A stretch of DNA of 23,242 nucleotides from contig DBTY01000027.1 in the NCBI GenBank assembly GCA_002307295.1, positions 1-23,242 on the forward strand, written 5' to 3'. The translations under genes and the position numbers were made by a program. This stretch comes from Ignavibacteriales bacterium UBA1304. Lineage in GTDB: Bacteria > Bacteroidota > Ignavibacteria > Ignavibacteriales > Ignavibacteriaceae. Under the pieces are notes generated by a model, which was not told the origin of the DNA, did no database searches, and saw only the letters and a program-made list of their open reading frames with translations. Shown piece by piece: positions 15,616 to 23,242 of this stretch. Each line of letters begins with the position of its first letter. The first letter of the stretch is position 1.

Positions 15616-17686
15616 CTGGCTGAGAAGATTCCTTTGGTTTTCGTTGTTCCAACATTTTTTTTACGTGATCTGGAATTTCTTCCTTTTTCTTCTCTTCTCC
15701 ATTGTCTTTTTGGAATGGAGGCAAAGTTTCGCCTTTTATCAGCTTATCAATTTCTTCGCTGTCAAGAATTTCTCTTTCCAGCAATTCTTTTGCTAATAAA
15801 TGAAGTATATCAATGTTGTCAACTAAAATTTTGTTAGCCCTGGCCATGCAGGTGTTCACAATGTTTTTAATTTCTTCATCAATATCTATAGATGTTTTTT
15901 CGCTATAATCTTTATGTTTCTGAATTTCTCGGCCAAGGAATATCTCTTCTTCTTTGGTGCCATAGCTAAGAGGTCCGAGCTTTTCGCTCATACCCCACTC
16001 GCAGACCATCTTTCTGGCAATAGAAGTAGCTTTCTCTATATCGTTCCCTGCGCCTGTGTTATACTCGTCAAATATTAATTTTTCAGCTGCGCGACCGCCC
16101 AGAGCATATGTAATCACCGCTTCAAGATACTGCTTGGAATAAGTGTGTTTCTCATCTATCGGTAAATAGCTTGTTAAACCTAAAGCTCTGCCTCTTGGTA
16201 TAATTGTAACCTTATGAACCGGATCGGCTTCGGGAATAAGATGAGCTACCAGAACATGCCCAATTTCATGGTAAGAAGTAGTTTTCTTCTCTTCTTCAGT
16301 AATTATCATGCTCTTTCTTTCCATACCCATCATTACTTTATCTTTAGCTTCTTCAAAATCGGCCATAGAAACTGTTTTCTTGTCTTTTCTTGCGGCAAGT
16401 AAAGCTGCTTCATTAACCAAATTTGCAATATCCGCTCCAGCTAAACCAGGAGTTCCTTTTGCTAAAGTCTCTAACACTACGTCAGGATCCAATGGAATAT
16501 TACGAGTATGCACCTTAAAAATTCCTTCGCGTCCTTTTACGTCAGGTCTATCAACAACAACTTGTCTGTCAAAACGGCCTGGTCTTAATAATGCCGGATC
16601 CAATACGTCAGGTCTGTTTGTAGCGGCTATAATTATTACGCCGATATTCTGTTCAAATCCGTCCATTTCAACCAAAAGCTGGTTAAGAGTCTGCTCTCTT
16701 TCATCGTGACCTCCGCCAAGACCGGCGCCTCTGTGCCTGCCGACAGCGTCAATTTCATCAATAAAAATTATACAGGGAGCGCTTTTCTTTCCCTGTTCAA
16801 AAAGGTCTCTTACGCGGCTTGCGCCTACGCCGACGAACATTTCCACAAAGTCCGCGCCGCTTATAGAGAAAAACGGAACTCCGGCTTCGCCAGCTACGGC
16901 TCTAGCCAATAAAGTTTTACCGGTTCCCGGAGGTCCTAACAAAAGTACGCCTCTTGGTATTTTACCGCCGAGTTTTTGAAATTTTGTAGGTTCTCTTAAG
17001 AACTCAATTACTTCTTCAAGCTCAACCTTAGCTTCATCGGCTCCGGCCACATCTTTAAATGTAACTTTCTGCGCCGATTGCGAAATCAGTTTAGCTTTGC
17101 TTTTTCCAAAAGAAAAAATACCTTTTGTTCCGCCGGCTCCGCCTCCCTGCATTCTGCGCATAATAATTATCCATACGCCTATAAGAAGCAGCCACGGAAT
17201 AAAGCTCATTAATAAGTTCATCCATTCGTTTGACTGTTTATCAAACGTGTAATCGATTCCCTTATCCTTCCATATCTTTTCCTGATCTTTAATAATTGGT
17301 TCAGGGAGGTAAACCGAAAAGTTCTTAATTTTTAAATCTTTACCCCCGGCCTGAATAACCTCTTCCTGCCTCAATTCGCCCTTGAAGGAGTAATCGTTTA
17401 CTTCGGATTTGGAAATTTCAGCTCTTAAAATTTTCCCTTCGTTCATAAACTTTTCATACTGACCGTAAGGAACTTCAATAGAGTTGGTAGTATTGGTTTT
17501 AAATAACTGCATTATAATTACTACCGCTACTATAACGGCTCCCCAGCCAAATACTAAACGTATTATTTTTGACCAATCAAAATTGTCATCCTGGCGGTTT
17601 GGGGCATTTCCCTTTTGGGGATTTGTTTTCTGATCTTTTGAATCTGCCATAAATTTATTTCTTTTTTTAGACCTATTTATTTTCAT
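15602..17686 (-). CDS. ftsH: ATP-dependent membrane zinc metalloprotease FtsH
   Basis: FtsH is a membrane-anchored hexameric AAA+ protease that extracts and degrades membrane and regulatory proteins. The 694 residues show the standard order: a charged N-terminus, TM1 (about 41-62), a periplasmic domain, TM2 (about 157-176), and the AAA+ domain with Walker A GPPGTGKT (251-258), pore motif FVG (284-286), Walker B FIDEID (308-313) and the second region of homology ATNRPDVLDPALLRPGRFDR (355-374). The zinc protease site is HEIGH (473-477), with Asp549 in GAGNDIEKAT as third ligand. The usual family sequence is HEAGH, so the central residue is changed but all ligands remain. The start is uncertain: the ATG at 17686 overlaps hpt by 14 bases, while codon 13 (17650) begins the more typical MADSKDQ; neither has a clear Shine-Dalgarno site. 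It follows tilS and hpt, a widely conserved order. Confidence 0.97.
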   Translation of the reverse strand: MKINRSKKRNKFMADSKDQKTNPQKGNAPNRQDDNFDWSKIIRLVFGWGAVIVAVVIIMQLFKTNTTNSIEVPYGQYEKFMNEGKILRAEISKSEVNDYSFKGELRQEEVIQAGGKDLKIKNFSVYLPEPIIKDQEKIWKDKGIDYTFDKQSNEWMNLLMSFIPWLLLIGVWIIIMRRMQGGGAGGTKGIFSFGKSKAKLISQSAQKVTFKDVAGADEAKVELEEVIEFLREPTKFQKLGGKIPRGVLLLGPPGTGKTLLARAVAGEAGVPFFSISGADFVEMFVGVGASRVRDLFEQGKKSAPCIIFIDEIDAVGRHRGAGLGGGHDEREQTLNQLLVEMDGFEQNIGVIIIAATNRPDVLDPALLRPGRFDRQVVVDRPDVKGREGIFKVHTRNIPLDPDVVLETLAKGTPGLAGADIANLVNEAALLAARKDKKTVSMADFEEAKDKVMMGMERKSMIITEEEKKTTSYHEIGHVLVAHLIPEADPVHKVTIIPRGRALGLTSYLPIDEKHTYSKQYLEAVITYALGGRAAEKLIFDEYNTGAGNDIEKATSIARKMVCEWGMSEKLGPLSYGTKEEEIFLGREIQKHKDYSEKTSIDIDEEIKNIVNTCMARANKILVDNIDILHLLAKELLEREILDSEEIDKLIKGETLPPFQKDNGEEKKKEEIPDHVKKMLEQRKPKESSQPDESN

Positions 17687-18242
17687 TTAATATATACAAC
17701 GAATTCAGATTCCGAAACTTTTGCGCATAATCTAATCCATATCCTAACACGAATTTACTCTGAATGTTAAATCCAATATAATCAATTTTCACGTCATATT
17801 TAAGGCTATTTGGTTTGCACAACAGCGTAACTACTTTCACGCTTGCGGGTTCCTGCCAGGCAATTAAGTCTTCCATAAACTTAATTGAAAGCCCTGAATC
17901 CACAATATCTTCTACAATTAACAAGTCCCGTCCTTTCACTTCGCAGTTCAGTTCTTTTATCATTCTTACTTTACCGGAAGAAATTTTCGCGTCGCCATAG
18001 CTGGACAATTTAAGAAAGTCGATTTCACATTCTAAATTTATATTTTTTATCAGGTCGGACATAAATATAAAAGATCCGTTCAATATCCCGATAAACACCG
18101 GAGTTTTGTCTTTGTAATCCTCAGAAATCTGCGCTCCAAGTTCTTTAACTCGTTTGTTAATTTCCTCTTCAGATATGTATGGTACAAATTTTTCTTCTCC
18201 TACATATACGCAGGGAGGATTCATAAAGTTTGTTTGAGACAT
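17673..18242 (-). CDS. hpt: Hypoxanthine phosphoribosyltransferase
   Basis: This 189-residue cytoplasmic enzyme salvages hypoxanthine (and often guanine) by joining it to PRPP to give IMP or GMP. The PRPP-binding loop LLIVEDIVDSGLS (about 107-119) is the type I phosphoribosyltransferase signature, and GILNGSFIFMSDL (about 53-65) is the conserved N-terminal loop. The length fits the family at about 180. Two starts are possible. The ATG at 18242 has GAAGG about 10 bases upstream and overlaps tilS by 22 bases. The ATG at 18224 makes a classic ATGA overlap with the tilS stop but has no visible ribosome binding site. I prefer 18242 for that reason. The end overlaps the possible ftsH start. Confidence 0.95.
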   Translation of the reverse strand: MSQTNFMNPPCVYVGEEKFVPYISEEEINKRVKELGAQISEDYKDKTPVFIGILNGSFIFMSDLIKNINLECEIDFLKLSSYGDAKISSGKVRMIKELNCEVKGRDLLIVEDIVDSGLSIKFMEDLIAWQEPASVKVVTLLCKPNSLKYDVKIDYIGFNIQSKFVLGYGLDYAQKFRNLNSLYILNENK

Positions 18243-19591
18243 AAAGATAATACCTTCTTTGTATTTTCAGTCAGTTTATACCGGTCGTCTATTCTTAGCC
18301 CTATTACCCAAATTATTTTCTCCTTATTTGTAAGGAGGAGCTGATTTTGCCGTTTAAGCAACGGAATCCGCTCTTCATTCAGGAAATCAGAGACATTTTT
18401 TTCGCCATTTAGTCCAAGAGGTTTAAATTTATCCCCCGCTTTCCATCTTCTGACTACAAGCGCGCCCTCTATTTTATCCCCGGATATAAACTCTTCTTTT
18501 TTATTATTTGTGTAACTAATTTCATTTTTATTTATCAACGAAATATACATATCTTCTTTATTATTAACTGCAATTTTTTCTCCCAAAGTCACAGTTTTTT
18601 CAGTAAAATCGGTCGTTTTCTGCGTCCTTTGGATAAAAATCAGTCCATTCTCTTTATAAGCTATTATATCCCCTTTCAGTTCAATAATTTTCCCGTTCTT
18701 TTTTGTTTTAAGGCTTGTTATTTTCTTAAAATCGTCAAAGCTTCCGTTATAATTTAAATGTCTTATCAAAGCTTCATTAAGTATATCGTTAACCAAATAC
18801 TGGTTTTCAATATTTTCTAATCTGATTTTTAGTTTTTTATCAGAATACTCAACGGCATGATAAAAATATTTATCAGCTTCAAACCTAAACGCTTTTACAT
18901 AATTCCTGAATATTTCTGATGAATTAAGCAGAGTGTTTTCAAAACTTGGGTTTAATCTGCTTTTTATAATTGGAACAATTTCATTCCTGATTAAATTCCT
19001 TTCGAACGCCGTGTTTGTATTTGATTCGTCTATACGGAAAAGGATTCCATTTGCAATAAGATAATTTTTAATTTCCGGCTTTGAAACAGGCAGCGCGGGA
19101 CGGATAATGTTATCGCGCTGAATAGGAATGCCGGCAAGCCCTTTTAGCCCGGTTCCTTTTATCAAATTTAATAAAACTGTTTCTGCATTATCGCTAAGGT
19201 TATGAGCTGTCGCTATCTTATTATAAGAGTATTTTTTTGCGGCTTTCTTAAACTCAGCGTATCGCACTTCTCTTGCGGCTTCTTCAATTGAGAGCTTATT
19301 ATTTTCCGCAAACTTCTTAACATTTTTTGACACTGCATAAAACGGAACGTCCCAATTTTTACAAAGTTCCACGCAAAACTCTTCGTCCTTATCAGAATTA
19401 GGCTTCCTCAAATTATGATTAATATGAATTGCGCCTAACTCAATCTTAAATCTGTTTTGGTATTTCAATAAAATGTGAAGTAAAAACACAGAGTCGGGGC
19501 CTCCGCTTAAAGCGACAAGTATTTTATCTCCAAATTCAATAAGTTGATTTTCGTCGATAAATTTTAAAATCTGCTGCTCAACTTTAGTCAT
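18221..19591 (-). CDS. tilS: tRNA(Ile)-lysidine synthase
   Basis: TilS attaches lysine to C34 of the CAU-anticodon isoleucine tRNA so that it reads AUA; it is essential in most bacteria. The 456-residue protein has the PP-loop SGGPDS (29-34) for ATP binding, HINHNLR (56-62), and HNLSDNAETVLLNLIKGTG (130-148), matching the family's H-x-x-D-(D/N)-x-E-T region, followed by GLAGIPI. The C-terminal TilS_C domain is recognised by FKPLGLNGEKNVSDFL and WVIGLRIDDRYKL. The N-terminal domain is full length and there is no sign of degradation. The ATG lies inside the last codons of ribE (8-base overlap) with no obvious Shine-Dalgarno site, so translational coupling is likely. The downstream partners hpt and ftsH keep the common tilS-hpt-ftsH order. 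Confidence 0.96.
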   Translation of the reverse strand: MTKVEQQILKFIDENQLIEFGDKILVALSGGPDSVFLLHILLKYQNRFKIELGAIHINHNLRKPNSDKDEEFCVELCKNWDVPFYAVSKNVKKFAENNKLSIEEAAREVRYAEFKKAAKKYSYNKIATAHNLSDNAETVLLNLIKGTGLKGLAGIPIQRDNIIRPALPVSKPEIKNYLIANGILFRIDESNTNTAFERNLIRNEIVPIIKSRLNPSFENTLLNSSEIFRNYVKAFRFEADKYFYHAVEYSDKKLKIRLENIENQYLVNDILNEALIRHLNYNGSFDDFKKITSLKTKKNGKIIELKGDIIAYKENGLIFIQRTQKTTDFTEKTVTLGEKIAVNNKEDMYISLINKNEISYTNNKKEEFISGDKIEGALVVRRWKAGDKFKPLGLNGEKNVSDFLNEERIPLLKRQNQLLLTNKEKIIWVIGLRIDDRYKLTENTKKVLSLCLKQTL

Positions 19592-20228
19592 CGGTAAAGC
19601 CGTACTTTTTCAGTAAATCAAAATCGACCTTTTTACCGCTATTCTGCCGCGCTATGTTTAAAGCGTATTTTCCTAATATGTCAAATTCAAGATTTACAAG
19701 ATCGCCATTTTTTTTGTATTTAAGATTAGTCTCCGCCCAGGTATGAGGTATAACCGCCGCCATAAAAGTATCGTTATTATTCTCCGCTACAGTCAGGCTG
19801 ATTCCGTCAATTGCAATTGAACCAACGTTAACAAGATAAATTGAAAATTCTTTAGAGTATTTTATTTTTAAGGAATTCCCTTCCTGAGAACTATGAATAT
19901 TAAGAATCTGTCCTGTAGTATCCGTATGCCCCAGAACAAAATGCCCCCCCATTCTTGTAGTTGGCAGAAGCGCCCTTTCTAAATTTACTCTTTCCTGTTT
20001 TTTTAATTTGCCAAGAGTGGTCTTGCTTAAAGTTTCTCCTATAGTGTCTACTTCAAACAGATTTTTGCTTACGCTAACTACAGTCTGGCAAACGCCATTA
20101 ACGTTAACGCTGTCTCCAATTTTCAAATCCGAAGTAATGATATCCGCAGAAATAGCAATAGAAAGCCCCCCTTTAGTTTTTACTATTCTTTCAATACGCC
20201 CGACTTCTTCTACTAATCCGGTAAACAT
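19584..20228 (-). CDS. ribE: Riboflavin synthase, alpha subunit
   Basis: This enzyme dismutates two 6,7-dimethyl-8-ribityllumazine molecules to riboflavin plus a pyrimidinedione, the last step of the pathway. The 214 residues contain the two expected lumazine-binding barrels. The first begins with the universal MFTGLVEEVG and contains VNGVCQTV (43-50) and the linker MGGHFVLGHTDTTG; the second contains GSIAIDGISLTV, and the protein ends with a short trimerisation helix. The VNGVC cysteine (C47) is the conserved one. Gln follows it where most relatives have Leu, a mild change. An AGG lies near the start, and ribD ends 12 bases upstream. No gene for lumazine synthase or ribBA is in the window, so the pathway is split across the genome. 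It is sometimes called ribC, depending on the organism. Confidence 0.96.
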   Translation of the reverse strand: MFTGLVEEVGRIERIVKTKGGLSIAISADIITSDLKIGDSVNVNGVCQTVVSVSKNLFEVDTIGETLSKTTLGKLKKQERVNLERALLPTTRMGGHFVLGHTDTTGQILNIHSSQEGNSLKIKYSKEFSIYLVNVGSIAIDGISLTVAENNNDTFMAAVIPHTWAETNLKYKKNGDLVNLEFDILGKYALNIARQNSGKKVDFDLLKKYGFTDD

Positions 20229-20240
20229 TTTACGCCTATT

Positions 20241-21326
20241 TTATTTTATTAACTCAAGCATAACGTCATCGCCAAAACGCTCTACATTCTGGAGCTTTAG
20301 TTTAGCCGCTTTCCTGATTGAACATGAAGGCAATGAGCTAAAGACTGACAGACCGTCCCCTAATATTTTAGGGCTTATAAAAAGATTGAGCTCGTCATAA
20401 AGACCTGATTTTATAAATGACGAAAACACCATGCTGCCGCCTTCAACAAGAGCCGAATTGATTTGATGTTTTGCTAATTCTCTAAGAGCTTTTCTCAAAT
20501 TAAGAGTTCCGTCGGCATTTTCAGGGACTAAAAGAATTTTTATTCCCTTAGCGTTAAATTCTTCTATTAATTTCTTTTTAACCGAATTCTTTTTTGAGGC
20601 GACAATAAAAATTTCGTCTTCTGGCAAAGAATATACTTTATGATTTGGAGGAATTTTAAGATTCGTATCTAGTATTACTTTTTTAGGATTTCTACCTTCA
20701 GTAAATCTTACAGTAAGCCTTGGTTTATCTATTAAAACTGTGTTGGAACCAACTATAACAGCGTCGTACTTAGCGCGCAGTTTATGAACAAACCGCCTTG
20801 ACTGAACCGAAGTAATCCATTTTGAATCGCCGTAAATATCGGCAATTTTTCCGTCGAGAGTTTGAGCCGCTTTTATAGTTACATAAGGCAGCCCTTTGGA
20901 GATATACTTGAAGAAAAATTTATTTAAGCTGATACACTCATTTTCTAAAACGCCAACCTTCACCTCAATACCGGCGTCCATAAGAATTTTGCCCCCTTTG
21001 CCGCTTACTTTCGGATTCATATCGAGGGTGCCAATTACAACGCGTTTAATTTTTTTTTCTATTAACGCATTAACGCAGGGAGGAGTTTTACCATAATGAC
21101 AGCACGGTTCTAAATTTACATATAGCGTAGAACCTGCAACATCTTCTATTGCGCTTTCTATCGCATTAATCTCCGCATGGTTTTCGCCATATTTTTCGTG
21201 AAAGCCGGCGCCTATTATTCTCCCTTCTTTTACAATAATACAACCAACAAGCGGATTGGGACTAACGTTTCCAACCCCCTTTTTTGCAATCTCGAGCGCT
21301 AATTTTATGTAAGATTCATCCGTCAA
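20241..21326 (-). CDS. ribD: Bifunctional riboflavin deaminase/reductase
   Basis: RibD performs the second and third steps of riboflavin synthesis: deamination of the pyrimidine of DARPP, then NADPH-dependent reduction of the ribosyl side chain. The 361-residue length is standard for the fused enzyme. The N-terminal deaminase has the zinc motif H50-A-E52 and, in LEPCCHYGKTPPC, C75 and C84. The usual Ser after the first Cys is Cys here. The PNPLVGC segment (24-30) is also typical. The C-terminal reductase (from about 146) begins TIKAAQTLDGKIA and includes DSKWIT, VGSNTVLIDKPRLT and the late LVEGGS motif. The start is TTG at 21326, 7 bases after the greA stop. No in-frame ATG or GTG is nearby and the alignment at the N-terminus fits. 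I see no FMN riboswitch upstream. Confidence 0.96.
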   Translation of the reverse strand: MTDESYIKLALEIAKKGVGNVSPNPLVGCIIVKEGRIIGAGFHEKYGENHAEINAIESAIEDVAGSTLYVNLEPCCHYGKTPPCVNALIEKKIKRVVIGTLDMNPKVSGKGGKILMDAGIEVKVGVLENECISLNKFFFKYISKGLPYVTIKAAQTLDGKIADIYGDSKWITSVQSRRFVHKLRAKYDAVIVGSNTVLIDKPRLTVRFTEGRNPKKVILDTNLKIPPNHKVYSLPEDEIFIVASKKNSVKKKLIEEFNAKGIKILLVPENADGTLNLRKALRELAKHQINSALVEGGSMVFSSFIKSGLYDELNLFISPKILGDGLSVFSSLPSCSIRKAAKLKLQNVERFGDDVMLELIK

Positions 21327-21333
21327 ATAAAAA

Positions 21334-21810
21334 TTAACTAATTTCTAAAATTTCGTAATCCAATATGCCCGCAGGAGCTTTAATTTTTACTTTTTCTCCG
21401 ACCTTCTTTCCCATAAGTCCATTGCCAACCGGCGAAGTAATTGAAATTTTACCTGCCTGGAAATCTGCTTCTTCCGGAGATACTAAAAGATAATCATACA
21501 CTTTTTCGTTAGCTAAATTTTTAATTTTAACATTAGAAAGAATATGTATTATACCCTTTTCAAACTGGGATACGTCTATTACTCTGGCTCTTGCCAATAA
21601 ACTTTCTGTCTGACTAATTTTTAATTCAAATAAGCCTTGTTCTTCTTTAGCTGCATCATACTCGGCGTTTTCCGAAAGGTCGCCATGAGCTCTAGCTTCG
21701 CCAATTTTGGCTGCTATTTCCTTTCTTCCTTTTGTCTTCATTTCTTGAAGTTCTTTTTCCAGTTCAAAAAGACGTTCTTTTGTCAAGTAAACAAAATTAC
21801 CCTCTGACAT
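21334..21810 (-). CDS. greA: Transcription elongation factor GreA
   Basis: GreA inserts its coiled coil into the RNA polymerase secondary channel and stimulates cleavage of backtracked RNA. At 158 residues it has the family length. The N-terminal coiled coil contains the tip motif GDLSENAEYDAAKEEQ (43-58), with acidic Asp44 and Glu47 equivalent to the E. coli catalytic tip. The C-terminal FKBP-like domain has ISITSPVGNGLMGKKVGEKV. A GGGA site lies about 9 bases before the ATG. It is the first gene of the long minus-strand operon, with ribD only 7 bases downstream. A terminator-like hairpin (21850-21881) lies 39 bases upstream on the same strand, overlapping the inferred transcription start. 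Confidence 0.97.
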   Translation of the reverse strand: MSEGNFVYLTKERLFELEKELQEMKTKGRKEIAAKIGEARAHGDLSENAEYDAAKEEQGLFELKISQTESLLARARVIDVSQFEKGIIHILSNVKIKNLANEKVYDYLLVSPEEADFQAGKISITSPVGNGLMGKKVGEKVKIKAPAGILDYEILEIS

Positions 21811-21849
21811 ATCATCTATCCCAATTTTTATATGAATTATTAGTAATTT

Positions 21850-21881
21850 AAAAAAATTGCCACCGCTTTCCGCAGTGGCAA
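21850..21881 (-). terminator. Intrinsic terminator between the T9SS gene and greA
   Basis: The minus-strand RNA forms a 10-bp stem (TTGCCACTGC with GCGGTGGCAA, one U-G pair) with a five-base loop, followed by seven U. On the plus strand the wobble becomes a mismatch and no U-tract follows, so it acts on the minus strand. It is 159 bases beyond the stop of the T9SS protein gene and 39 bases before the greA ATG. Confidence 0.85.
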
Positions 21882-21883
21882 CT

Positions 21884-21914
21884 GAAAATTAAAAAAAAAT
21901 AGTCTCGTTGTCAA
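21884..21914 (-). promoter_or_regulatory. Candidate promoter for greA and its operon
   Basis: On the minus strand TTGACA (21914-21909) contains a TTG followed, after 20 bases, by TAATTTTC (21891-21884), one base off the Bacteroidota -7 element TAnnTTTG. This is the same spacing as the promoter proposed for the RlpA-like gene. Transcription would start near 21878, inside the first arm of the terminator hairpin. Confidence 0.45.
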
Positions 21915-22040
21915 GGTATAGAATTTTTATTTTACGCTACTATATTAATCTTCTCATAATAGTTCAATAGAAAACTAATAGTATTTGATTTTTTTTATAT
22001 CTGCCATTTATCGGTAATGCGCCAGATAATAATAAGTCTT

Positions 22041-23242
22041 CTATTTTGTCAGAACCATTTTTTTCGACAATTTGTAAACTGCGCCGTCTGATCCCAGCGC
22101 TGACAAGGTATAGATATATATGCCGCTATTTAAATTTGAAGCGTTAAAATCATAAACGTGCGCGCCTTTTGCAAGGCTCCCATTTACAAGCGATGCAACT
22201 TGCTGCCCAAGAACATTAAATACTTTTAGAGTTACTTTAGAATCTGATGTAAGAATAAAGCTTATTTTAGTAGATGGATTAAATGGATTTGGGTAGTTTT
22301 GTGATAAGTAAAATTTATCTACTAATGCTTTTTTATTTTTAACGTCTGTTGGTTCAGAATAATAGAAGTTCTCCTCTGTTCCCACATTCATAAAGCCAAA
22401 AATATTTTTTATAAAATAAACAAAATCGCCATTACCGGGGAGCCACTCTCCATTCTGCCAGTTTTCGTGCACGCCGTATGTGCAGGCGTTATCTGAATTA
22501 TATGTATAAAGGAACCTATTATCATTTATCCATTGACTGCCGTCCCAGCTTTTATATGAATTAACAACATTATTCCCATTTGGATCGTATGTATAAAAAC
22601 TAATTAGCGAATTTTCATATTGCCCGTCAATCCAATATTTAATTGTTGTAACTGAATCTCTTCCATTTATATCTGACTGAGATAATACCAACTCGTTAGT
22701 CGCCCATTTACCATTTTTCCATAACTCCCAAATCAATGAATCAGACGTTCCTTTAAGACCATAAGACCAAGTAGTTCTATACTCATTAACCCAGCCAGAA
22801 TCCACCCATAGTTCATCAAGACCTGAACAAACTTTGTTATCAAGATTATACTTGTTTGTGCTGCGGCTATAATTTACCCATTGACCTCCAGAGTACTTTT
22901 CAATTAAAAAATCAGTATTATTCCCACAGGAATCATACCCAAAAGAATAAAGAGACATATTAGCCCATTCGCCTAACCATACCTGGCTCAATATCGAAAT
23001 CATTTGCCCCTTTGAATCATATACTATTTGATCAAGCCCAATTTTATCCCATCCCCCCATCTGGTCGGAACAGTATTCATAAATATCGGAAAGTCTGCCG
23101 TCATTATAATGGAAAACGTTTTTAGAATTTAAGATGTTCGAGTTTTGCGTAGTGAAAATAATACTATCCAAAAGACTATTTGAACTTCCCCGTTGTTTAG
23201 CTGTTTTAGCTCTTTTAAACCCAAATTGCGCAATAGGAAAAA
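22041..23242 (-). CDS. T9SS type A sorting-domain protein, 5' end beyond the window
   Basis: This is the C-terminal part of a secreted protein. The reading frame has no stop and stays open to the window edge at 23242. The TTG at 23171 is thus unlikely to be the true start, and the signal peptide should lie outside. About eight tandem repeats of 28-30 residues (roughly 23108-22412) follow the pattern Y(D/N)-x-x-G-N, then W-x-x-G-x-W-x-N, ending in an aromatic; they resemble YD-type or carbohydrate-binding-like beta repeats, and the function is unknown. The last 90 or so residues are a type IX secretion sorting domain: QNYPNPFNPSTKISF, VTLKVFNVLGQQV and LNSGIYIYTL. The protein is therefore probably exported through the outer membrane and attached to the cell surface or released. 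A terminator follows at 21850-21881. Confidence 0.88.
   Translation of the reverse strand, partial: FPIAQFGFKRAKTAKQRGSSNSLLDSIIFTTQNSNILNSKNVFHYNDGRLSDIYEYCSDQMGGWDKIGLDQIVYDSKGQMISILSQVWLGEWANMSLYSFGYDSCGNNTDFLIEKYSGGQWVNYSRSTNKYNLDNKVCSGLDELWVDSGWVNEYRTTWSYGLKGTSDSLIWELWKNGKWATNELVLSQSDINGRDSVTTIKYWIDGQYENSLISFYTYDPNGNNVVNSYKSWDGSQWINDNRFLYTYNSDNACTYGVHENWQNGEWLPGNGDFVYFIKNIFGFMNVGTEENFYYSEPTDVKNKKALVDKFYLSQNYPNPFNPSTKISFILTSDSKVTLKVFNVLGQQVASLVNGSLAKGAHVYDFNASNLNSGIYIYTLSALGSDGAVYKLSKKMVLTK

Noticed and set aside
21811..22040. An FMN riboswitch controlling the ribD-ribE operon
   Set aside because: None of the RFN element's conserved blocks is recognisable upstream of greA or in the short greA-ribD gap.
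22041..23171. Start of the T9SS protein at the TTG at 23171
   Set aside because: The frame is open upstream to the window edge, there is no signal peptide at this TTG although the protein has a secretion domain, and no ribosome binding site is evident.

Overview
The window looks like chromosomal DNA from a free-living member of the Ignavibacteria/Chlorobi side of the Bacteroidota (FCB group). The grounds are an AT-rich composition, a type IX secretion C-terminal sorting domain with the QNYPNPFNPST signature, Bacteroidota-style promoters (TTG, 20 bases, TAnnTTTn), a DUF2723 membrane glycosyltransferase, and Ig-like 'PNGGE-W-G' repeat domains. No rRNA, tRNA, CRISPR array, transposase or phage gene was seen, and no gene-free stretch exceeds 300 bases.

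Left part (1-6581, all minus strand): a small helical Cys-containing protein (39-317), then a 6-kb gene (534-6581) for a 2015-residue predicted lipoprotein made almost entirely of 20 Ig-like Ser/Thr-rich repeats, closed by a strong terminator at 479-512. The repeats have a higher-order structure: domains 5-9 and 10-14 are two copies of one five-domain block.

Middle (6823-14950, all plus strand): a secreted S9 serine peptidase, a small RlpA-like double-psi beta-barrel protein with its own promoter and terminator, then a tight cluster of a class I methyltransferase, a GlnE-type adenylyltransferase starting at TTG, and a DUF2723 multi-pass membrane protein starting at GTG one base after glnE.

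Right part (14947-21810, all minus strand): a housekeeping operon read greA, ribD, ribE, tilS, hpt, ftsH, then a dolichol-kinase-like CTP-dependent membrane kinase. Gaps are 12 bases or less and four junctions overlap. It covers transcript elongation, riboflavin synthesis, tRNA-Ile lysidine modification, purine salvage, membrane proteolysis and lipid metabolism. Its last gene meets the DUF2723 gene head-on, the two stop codons sharing the bases TTAA. A 16-bp perfect inverted repeat sits 17 bases after the ftsH stop.

The right edge (22041-23242, minus) is the 3' part of a secreted T9SS cargo protein with about eight tandem 28-30 residue repeats; its reading frame stays open to the window edge.

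No clearly new multi-gene system was found. The most unusual items are the giant two-level repeat lipoprotein (with a possible, unproven link to the DUF2723 enzyme), the inverted repeat after ftsH, and the terminator overlapping the inferred greA start region.
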